DNA of 64,000 nt, taken from positions 220,255,148 through 220,319,147 of the forward strand of contig CP136061.1 of NCBI GenBank assembly GCA_032622095.1. Direction: 5' to 3'. Position 1 is the first letter of the stretch; each line of letters starts with the position of its first letter. Origin of the DNA: Siphonodentalium dalli. Its lineage: Eukaryota > Mollusca > Scaphopoda > Gadilida > Siphonodentaliidae. Shown here in pieces: positions 57,801-64,000 of this stretch. The translations under genes were made by a program, and so were the position numbers. The notes under the pieces are model-generated. The model saw nothing but the letters and a program-made list of their open reading frames with translations. It was not told the DNA's origin and made no database searches.

Positions 57801-57899
57801 AATCCATGTCTTCCCAGCGGTGGAGTAAAACTTGGTTTTAAAACCCCGTTTAAACTGGTAGTTTAAACTAGGTCTAAACTGGATATGCCGATTCGGACC
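54801..57899. mobile_element. 3.1-kb non-autonomous TIR element
   Basis: Ends GGTCCGAATCGG (54801) and CCGATTCGGACC (57899), with GAA flanking each side (54798-54800, 57900-57902), a 3-bp target duplication. The uninterrupted site in the copy at 45235 reads straight through. Subterminal regions repeat AAACTAGGTTTTA-like phrases (about 54826-55015 and 57825-57875) in opposite orientation. The interior is mostly minisatellite. No transposase gene was found. Confidence 0.8.
55620..57545. repeat. Opposed ~120-140 bp minisatellite arrays
   Basis: Units contain 'ccgttctcgaaaatggtcca', then 'taccccattttcacccc', a G/C-rich patch, 'gtgtttctatggggtatttg', and 'ggcgggccacccat'. From 55660 to about 55970 they run in reverse; from about 56000 on they run forward. 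Twelve or so units in total. Open frames across them are repeat artefacts. Confidence 0.85.
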
Positions 57900-58345
57900 G
57901 AAAAGTCGTGAGTTGGCTTATTTGTGTCATTGTCCGCACATAAATTATAATTTCGGGCATGTAGCACACAACATAATTTTCCGCCACACAGTGCGTGTTC
58001 AGCCTGTTATCCCGAAAACCAGCACTTTACATGCTTATAATAGAACTTATTTTTAGGTAGATGATCTGTTTAGAATTGCCTCATCTTGAGTCTATAATGT
58101 GCTGAAAATGAGAACATTTTAGACACATTATCGACTCACAATGAGGCGATTCTAAACAGATTATGTGCGCACAATGACACAAATAAGCCAACTCACGACT
58201 TTTCATGTGTATGCTCAGCTCTTTAACGGGTGTTTTCACTTCGCCATCAAACGAAGTCACGGATAGAGTCCATTATCTGCTTATTTCAGAATCAAATAAC
58301 CACATGTACCTATTTCACATTTGGTCGATTATGTGCGTATTTCGG

Positions 58346-59134
58346 CGGGGATATGTTGTCAAATTTTCCAGATGCAAAAATAATTCATATTTGGCAAAAA
58401 TTATGTTCATTTGGAAAATGTTTTGGCAAGCGATTTTCATTTCCAATTTTTTTTTAGAAATTAATAACCTAAACGAACCTGTCACGAACATCACATACCA
58501 ATTAGATAAAAGCGGTTTATGTAGGTTATGTGGAAGATAACCCCTCTATCAACATATATAACAGGCAATTCTTTCTGTTTTGCCTCATGTTGAGGAGAAA
58601 GAGACAGTTTGTGTACATGGTTACTTACAATATATTGGACATAAATCGAAAGATCACAAGCACATGAACTAAATGTATACATATATACACGTGACGATAT
58701 TTCCCATGCGAACGACATATAGCTATATATAAATATAGTATATCGTGTTCTCGAGAGTTGAATGTAATGCTCGTAATACAGACTGTTTTGAAAACAAATT
58801 ATACATATGTATGTTTCGAAACAAAACGAAATTACATATACATCAGTACCATGTAGTCGTTGATGTGTGTCACCAATGAATATATGAAACGCGTGAGATT
58901 GCTATGGTAATTAAAAGGTTTGCATGCATCAACTATTTAGAAAACAAATCATACAGACGTTAGGATGCACAAAACAACTTTACGTATATCACATCCATGT
59001 GACATCCGGTGGGCGTGGGGTTGCTCTGATAATCATGACGGTGATTGCACAAATAACCCTCTTTCTTTTGAGGATCCATAACTTGATGTACAACACCTAT
59101 ATTATAGGTTTATTGTTTTATCCCCCCCCCCCGT
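58346..59134. other. No gene recognised
   Basis: Short frames and a poly-C run at 59122-59132, next to the LINE 5' UTR. Nothing supported as a gene. Confidence 0.35.
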
Positions 59135-60070
59135 GTAGAATATGCCTACACCCCCCACTGCGAGGAGTAAGTATCCCCTAATGTTTCACCGGTTGCCACA
59201 GTGTGCATCACATACGGTGTGGTATATATAGGAGTCCTGGTGGTCCTTCATCTCTTCAATACGGGTGGTTGAGTTGACCCAGCTCATTCGGCTAGTCACG
59301 CCTCTCCAGTGTTTCAGATTCAATTTTTGTTATCTGCTGTATTGTTCGTCTGATTTTTGAAGTATTGCTTTCTGTTTTTCAGGTATGATAATATCTGTTC
59401 TCGTTTCCTGTCTCCTTTATGTTCGTCCTGATGATTGTTGAGTCATGTATTGTTCACGCCTGTCTCACTGGGAGGCACCAGAAGGCATTGGACCGACCAG
59501 ATTTAGAAGGGTAGTCCGCGGCGGATGCCGGGTGGTTGTCGATATGGCAACTCAAACAAAAAAACATCTGATCGTAGGAACAATTACTCATTTAGTTAGC
59601 CTGTGGTATTCCCTCAGTACTTGGTTCTTAGTTTCGATCCTACTATATATTAAAAGACCTGTAATTGTCGCCCTGTTTGGGCCCGGTAGAACAGGCCTAC
59701 CGCCCCACTGAGGGGTAAACAATTCCCTAATGTGGCACCCTGTTTGCCGTGGGGTGCATCCCGTGAGGTGTGGTGTATGAGTCCTGGAGGTACTAGGGCG
59801 GTTGTATCACGTGAGGCATAGACATGCGGATACGACTTAGCTCATGGTCCTCTTTGGTCCTACATCACTTCAAGACGGGTGGTTGAGTTGACCCGGCTCA
59901 ATCAATCGGCTAGTCACGACTCTCCACAGTGTTTCAGATTCAATTTTTGTTATATGGTGTATTGCTCGTCTGATGTTTAAAGTATTGTCTTCTGTTTTTT
60001 CATGTATGATGTTTCTGTTAAGTGGATCTCTCTTGATTGAGTGCTCAAAGAAATCTGATACCCTTCTACA
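59135..60070 (+). promoter_or_regulatory. LINE 5' UTR, two tandem units
   Basis: GTAGAATATGCCTAC at 59135 and GTAGAACAGGCCTACCGCCC at 59686 begin two units 551 bp apart. Both then share 'ggtgtggt', 'gagtcctgg', 'gacgggtggttgagttgac', 'cggctagtcacg' and 'cagtgtttcagattcaattt'. The first unit also has 'ttcacgcctgtctcactggg'. A single unit precedes ORF1 in the minus copy (41695-41250). Tandem promoter units are known in other LINEs; promoter function here is inferred. Confidence 0.65.
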
Positions 60071-60074
60071 GTTA

Positions 60075-60450
60075 AAGATACGGTTGGCCTTGGCGGTGGG
60101 TATCCTGTGAAAATATTTACACCTGTCAAAAACCGCCACAAACAGAAAGAACATCAAAATGTAGACGGACTTTGTCCGTATATAAATAAGAAATATCGCA
60201 TAAACAGTATGTTATTCTCAAATGTTTAACGATTGTTATGTAAACAAAAGCATAAAAAGTAACTTTTCTGGTGTTTGTTTATATTATGATGGTAAACATA
60301 AAGAGCGTTCTTTGTTGGTGAATTCCTGATATGGAACTAATAAAGAGCGTTTATGCCATTTGTGTGTGATTAGCCAGTAGCATTGTGCTGTCCTATGTAA
60401 CCCAACCAGGCTCTTTGTTAGGTAAAATATAGTAGGTATTTATGATAACA
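60075..60450 (-). repeat. Repeat R, minus copy inside the LINE
   Basis: Reverse complement of 63195-63577: shared phrases 'gtttatgcc(a)', 'aaagagcgtt', 'ttgtgtgtgattagcc' and 'gtcaaaaaccgccacaaaca'. It sits between the 5' UTR and ORF1. A third, partial copy is at 46175-46245. Confidence 0.65.
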
Positions 60451-60564
60451 TGCTGTTTACGCGATGGTCATGGTATATATGAACGAAACTGTATGCGTTT
60501 TAATGTTTTTCTGTTTACAGTGTTTGGAACAAATATGAATATTTTCGACAATTAAGGCCTCACG

Positions 60565-61640
60565 TGCCTTTAACAACTATTGCACAAACACCAGTATTGG
60601 TTACTCCTCACAAGACATTAAATAGTAGCAGAGCTGTGTTGCGGCCAGCGATATAGCTGATTCTTCAAAATCAGAAATATTGGCGGAGTTGGCACCACAG
60701 GGAGTTACAGAAGTCAGTCGATTTACAATGTTGATGGTGTTCGAGTTCCTCTGAATAGTTATCTTCTGACCTTCAATCGGTGCGAACATCCACCGACATT
60801 GAAGGTTGGGAATATGAAGGCAGATATAAGTACATATGTTCCAAATCCATTACGATGTTTTAAATGCCAGGGATATCCCGGATATGGCCATGGTCAGGAA
60901 CATTGTAGAAGTAGAGAAACCATTTGTGCACGTGTTCTGTTTCTGGTCATGATCAAAAGGATTGTACAAATCCTAAACAATTTTCGAATTGTCAAGGTTC
61001 ACATGCTGCTTGGATCGCCCATGTCCAATATGGGACTATGAATTCAAGATACAAAGATGTAAGGCTGAAAACCATTTATCGTATATAGGTGCTAAGAAAA
61101 TAGTTGGTACAAGACCATCAATTGCTCAAGTCACATACTCAGCTGCCGTTTCTCGAAAAAAAAGTATGTTGATGCCGGCACTCAGACAGATGTTCAACAA
61201 AACTTGTCAGTATCTCACTAGCAAACCAAGTTCAAGAGAATGATATTATTCCTGTTCCAGAACCTGTCTCACAGGCAATGGATACAGCTCCAGCAGTTTT
61301 ACCAAAACCAACTAAGGAAGATGATTCCATTGTTCCAAAACAGAAATCTCAAAAATCCGTCAAAAGTTTCGACTCTCAGGCCAACGGGTATAACTTTGAG
61401 TATTCAAAGTTCACAACGATGTATAACGATAAACTGTCCACTTGACAGGAGGGGGGCGCCATGCATAGTGAGTGGATATGGGCTGGCGAGTGGGCGAAGG
61501 CTGGCCTGACTAGTCTACCGCTCGATAGTCAACTTCATGAATTGATTAAGTTTCACGCCAGATTCAACAGATATTATAAATATCTTATCAATAATTCAGG
61601 ATGCTTTTTTGACAGCTACTTAAAATATTTTGGTCTGACA
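60565..61640 (+). pseudogene. LINE ORF1, copy 2
   Basis: Zinc-knuckle RNA-binding protein. Readable pieces: AELAPQGVTEV, STYVPNPLRCFKCQGYPGYG with GHGQEHC (first knuckle carries a 3-residue duplication), GHDQKDC-like second knuckle after a shift, then 'KKIVGTRPSIAQVTYSAAV'. The end reads 'DSQLHELIKFHARFNRYYKY' and 'SYLKYFGLT' with a stop at about 61642. At least four frame breaks. The 3' UTR follows at once. Confidence 0.75.
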
Positions 61641-61642
61641 TA

Positions 61643-61965
61643 GTTTTGTTAAATTAAATTATTTATTTTTGCTGATTAATTTTATGCAGGTTTTATAATT
61701 TGGCTGTTCCCATAGCAGTATTGCTCTATTTTTTGATATTCTGTTTTATATGTGTTTGCACAGTGGTCAGTTTCTTAATGGTTCTGACCCCAATTGAGCA
61801 CGATCGCTCTGATCTTGGGTGTTTTTATCTGTATATATTTAGTTTTAGTCCAATTCACGGTTACGTCTATACACAGTTGTTTCGCTTAATTCTGATTAGT
61901 TTTCTCAGTCGTGATGTGGCATAACGCTAAAACGACGTAAAATCCTAACAAAACAAACAAACAAT
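61643..61965 (+). other. LINE 3' UTR and tail, copy 2
   Basis: Aligns with 63640-63912: 'tgtgtttgcacagtggtcag', 'tctatacacagttgtttcgc', and the tail GTCGTGATGTGGCATAACGC followed by an A-rich (ACAA)n end. Confidence 0.7.
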
Positions 61966-62084
61966 CTGTAATTGTCATTGATAAGACACTTCAAAGTAAT
62001 GCTGGACAACTGAAATTTGTCAATCAGATCAGTGACTGGCTCTCTATTGGTTGAATGTTCAATGAAAGTTCAATTTGATGCTGT

Positions 62085-63065
62085 TACAGCTACTGTACAA
62101 AACACCAGACACGGTTGCTCCTCACAAAATATTGAATAGTAGCCGAGCGGTTTTAAGAACACGCGATATCTACGACTCTTCTGAGTCGGAGACATCGGCT
62201 GGGTTGGAAGCACAGTGAGTTACTGATGTTCGCAATTTTTTTATGACAGTTGGTGGTCTAAAAGTGCCTTTGCGTTGTTTTCTGTTGACATTCAATCATC
62301 CGCCGGCATTTAATGTTGGACATATGATGAACGATTTGTCTACCTATGTTCTAAATCCCTTACAATGTTTTAAATGTCAGGGGTATGGTCATTGTTAGGA
62401 ACATTTTAAAAATAAAGAAACGATATGTGCACGCTGTTGTTTCAGGCCATGTCATGGTAAGAATTGTACTAAACCAAAAGAGTGTCCAAACTGTCAAGGT
62501 GCATATGCTGCAATGGATCGTTCTTGTCCCACATGGGATTATGAATTCGAAACTCAACGGTGTAAGGCTGTTAAACATCTATCATATTCGTTGGTGCTCG
62601 ACCATCAATTCAACCAGTCGCATACTCTGCTGTCGTTTAACTCGTTTCTACAAAACTGTTAGACCAACACCATTCGCGTTGATGCTATTGCTCCACAACA
62701 CAAAATCGCCTGTTTATTCAAAACAAAAATCGCCAAAGTCTCCAACGTTTAGACTCCCTTGGAGAGGGGGGAGAGAGAGAGAGAGAGAGAGAGGGGGAGA
62801 GGGAGAGGGAGGGGAGGGAGGGAGAGGGAGAGAGAGAGAGGGGATGGGGGGTCATGAGAGAGAGGGAGGGGGTTCATATTTGAACTAACAACATGTCACC
62901 AGATGATGAGAAACGATTAGCACCAAAAGGCTCCAAAGAGTATGTGTGGGTTGAGGATGTCGATTGGGTGAAAGAAGACATTATTCTGTCTCACCCACCC
63001 GACCGTCAGCTTGACACATTGATAAAGGACAATGTGCGATTCGTCAAATATTATAAATACATTTA
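62085..63065 (+). pseudogene. LINE ORF1, copy 3
   Basis: Starts at 'CYSYCTKHQTRLLLTKY'-type decayed text and contains CFKCQGYGHC, a shifted second knuckle and CPNCQGAYAAMDRSCP (62485-62532). A GA-rich microsatellite (62760-62870) interrupts it. The C-terminal part 62893-63065 reads KEYVWVEDVDWVKEDIILSH then PPDRQLDTLIKDNVRFVKY, matching copy 1. No 5' UTR unit precedes it. Confidence 0.7.
62760..62870 (+). repeat. GA-rich microsatellite
   Basis: (GA)n and (GGGA)n runs within ORF1 copy 3. The Arg/Glu/Gly-rich frame across it is an artefact. Confidence 0.95.
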
Positions 63066-63194
63066 AAGGCAAGGGCGGCGTTCGTTGCAGAAATATCCAT
63101 ATTTGTTCAAATCGCCATCAACAGAAGGAATATTAAAATATATATAGTTTTTTTCATATGCCAAACATAATCAGCGCGTGTCGTCAAGACGTAC

Positions 63195-63577
63195 GATGGT
63201 GTACGTAAACAAGAGCCTGCTCGTGTTACAGAGGTTGTGCTTCTGTTTACATAACACAGCGCAATTATATTGGTTAATCACACACAAATGATATAAACGC
63301 TCTTTATTATTTCCATAACAGGAAAACTGTAACAAATAGCGCTCTTTATGCTTACCATATCCGGATCTAAACAAAAGCCAGGTAACGTAACGTTTTTTGC
63401 TTTTGTTTACATAACAAAGGAAATAAAATTTACAATAACATACTATTGATGCCATATTTCTGATTGGCATAAGAACAACGTCTTTATATTTTACTATTCT
63501 TTCTGTTTATGGCGGTTTTTGACGGAGGTGAATATTTTAACAGCATACCCGCCGCCCGTATCTTTAATATCAATGCA
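63195..63577 (+). repeat. Repeat R, plus copy
   Basis: Matches 60075-60450 in reverse. Contains 'ggttaatcacacacaaatga', 'ataaacgctctttattattt', 'tgcttttgtttacataacaa' and 'ttatggcggtttttgacgg'. It separates ORF1 copy 3 from its 3' UTR. Confidence 0.65.
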
Positions 63578-63912
63578 ACATCTGATGTTAAAAACCACTA
63601 TATTTATTTCGATGTGCGGCCTCGGTAAAATTCGTGTTATTTGTTTGCTATTTATCATGTATTCGTATACTACTTGTGTATGTTTTATAACATGCTTGCA
63701 CAATAGTCAGCTCTTTAATTTATATTCCGACTCCAAGTGGAACTATTCCTCTTGAGCACTTTTATTTGTATCTAGCTCGTTGTTTTGATCTAACCCACTG
63801 TTTGGTTTATCTACACAGTTGCTTCGCTACGATCTTTTTGATACATGATTCTGTTCTTGGTCGTGATATGCCCTAGCGGCTAAAATGACGCTAAACCCAC
63901 AATCAACCAAAT
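63578..63912 (+). other. LINE 3' UTR and tail, copy 3
   Basis: Same 3' UTR as copy 2, ending GTCGTGATATGCCCTAGCGG then 'ctaaaatgacgctaaaccca' and an ATCA-type end. Contains 'ctacacagttgcttcgctac', also found in the minus copy. Confidence 0.7.
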
Positions 63913-64000
63913 GTTTTATCCACTGGGAAACACATATTAAGAATTACAGCTGCTGTCGAGGTTCATTGTCATTTTATAGCTTGTATATACATCTTTACTG

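Larger units (their letters stand above)
54662..58345. mobile_element. Foldback element B, split by an insertion
   Basis: CGGAAATACGCACATAATC at 54662-54680 returns reversed at 58327-58345. After taking out the 3.1-kb insertion, the left arm (54662-54800 plus 57900-57945) pairs with 58160-58345 over about 185 bases, including AGTCGTGAGTTGGCTTATTT. A 215-bp middle holds further short palindromes. Related pieces lie at 17780, 43510 and 45235. No protein. Confidence 0.8.

Noticed and set aside
62385-62888. A 167-codon frame with an Arg/Glu/Gly-rich end
   Set aside because: It joins the wrong phase of LINE ORF1 to a GA microsatellite.

Overview
The window looks like a repeat-dense intergenic or intronic stretch of an invertebrate animal genome. 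The best guess is a mollusc or other lophotrochozoan. This rests on the AT-rich composition, tRNA-derived SINEs whose tail matches a LINE family in the same window, a jockey/I-like LINE with three zinc knuckles, a Crypton recombinase, PIF/Harbinger, pogo and Tc1-type DNA transposons, and TTAGGG as the telomere-like repeat. No complete host protein-coding gene was found. Nearly every convincing coding signal belongs to a transposable element, and almost all are broken by stops or frameshifts.

Layout. 1-4 kb: old dispersed repeats. 4.0-14.5 kb: a PIF/Harbinger transposon (TIRs, TAA target duplication) that received an 8.8-kb minus-strand Ty3/gypsy retrotransposon with both LTRs, a TCTC target duplication, primer binding site, gag, protease, RT, RNase H, integrase, GPY/F-like region and an acidic C-terminal reading frame. 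Its gag stop carries a textbook -1 frameshift signal: the heptamer UUUAAAC, a 6-nt spacer and a potential pseudoknot. 14.5-20.4 kb: MITEs, an embedded telomere-like array and otherwise unassigned DNA. 20.4-21.1 kb: a tRNA-derived SINE between GAT microsatellites. 21.4-22.5 kb: a Crypton remnant and a palindrome. 23.7-30.5 kb: several inverted-repeat elements, minisatellites and a nearly perfect 102-bp-stem hairpin.

31-35 kb: a LINE RT remnant carrying a Tc1-type MITE, duplicated in tandem after the MITE inserted. 35.9-36.3 kb: the 5' end of U2 snRNA fused to a GC-rich tract. 36.4-37.6 kb: a 365-bp tandem repeat. 38.2-39.6 kb: a pogo-type transposase pseudogene that abuts a minus-strand LINE copy (39.6-41.7 kb). 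42.9-47.4 kb: minisatellites, foldback repeats and a LINE endonuclease remnant. 50.3-51.3 kb: nested palindromes. 52-54.5 kb: two tandem-repeat fields. 54.7-58.3 kb: a foldback element split by a 3.1-kb inverted-repeat element that carries opposed minisatellite arrays. 59.1-63.9 kb: two plus-strand copies of the LINE family, one with two tandem 5' UTR units. Each copy runs from ORF1 straight into the 3' UTR without ORF2.

The strongest candidates for something not routinely described are the frameshift/pseudoknot module, the ORF1-only (half-LINE-like) family with tandem promoter units and its SINE partner, the U2 chimera, and the 30.4-kb hairpin. All family assignments come from reading motifs by eye; no database search was run.
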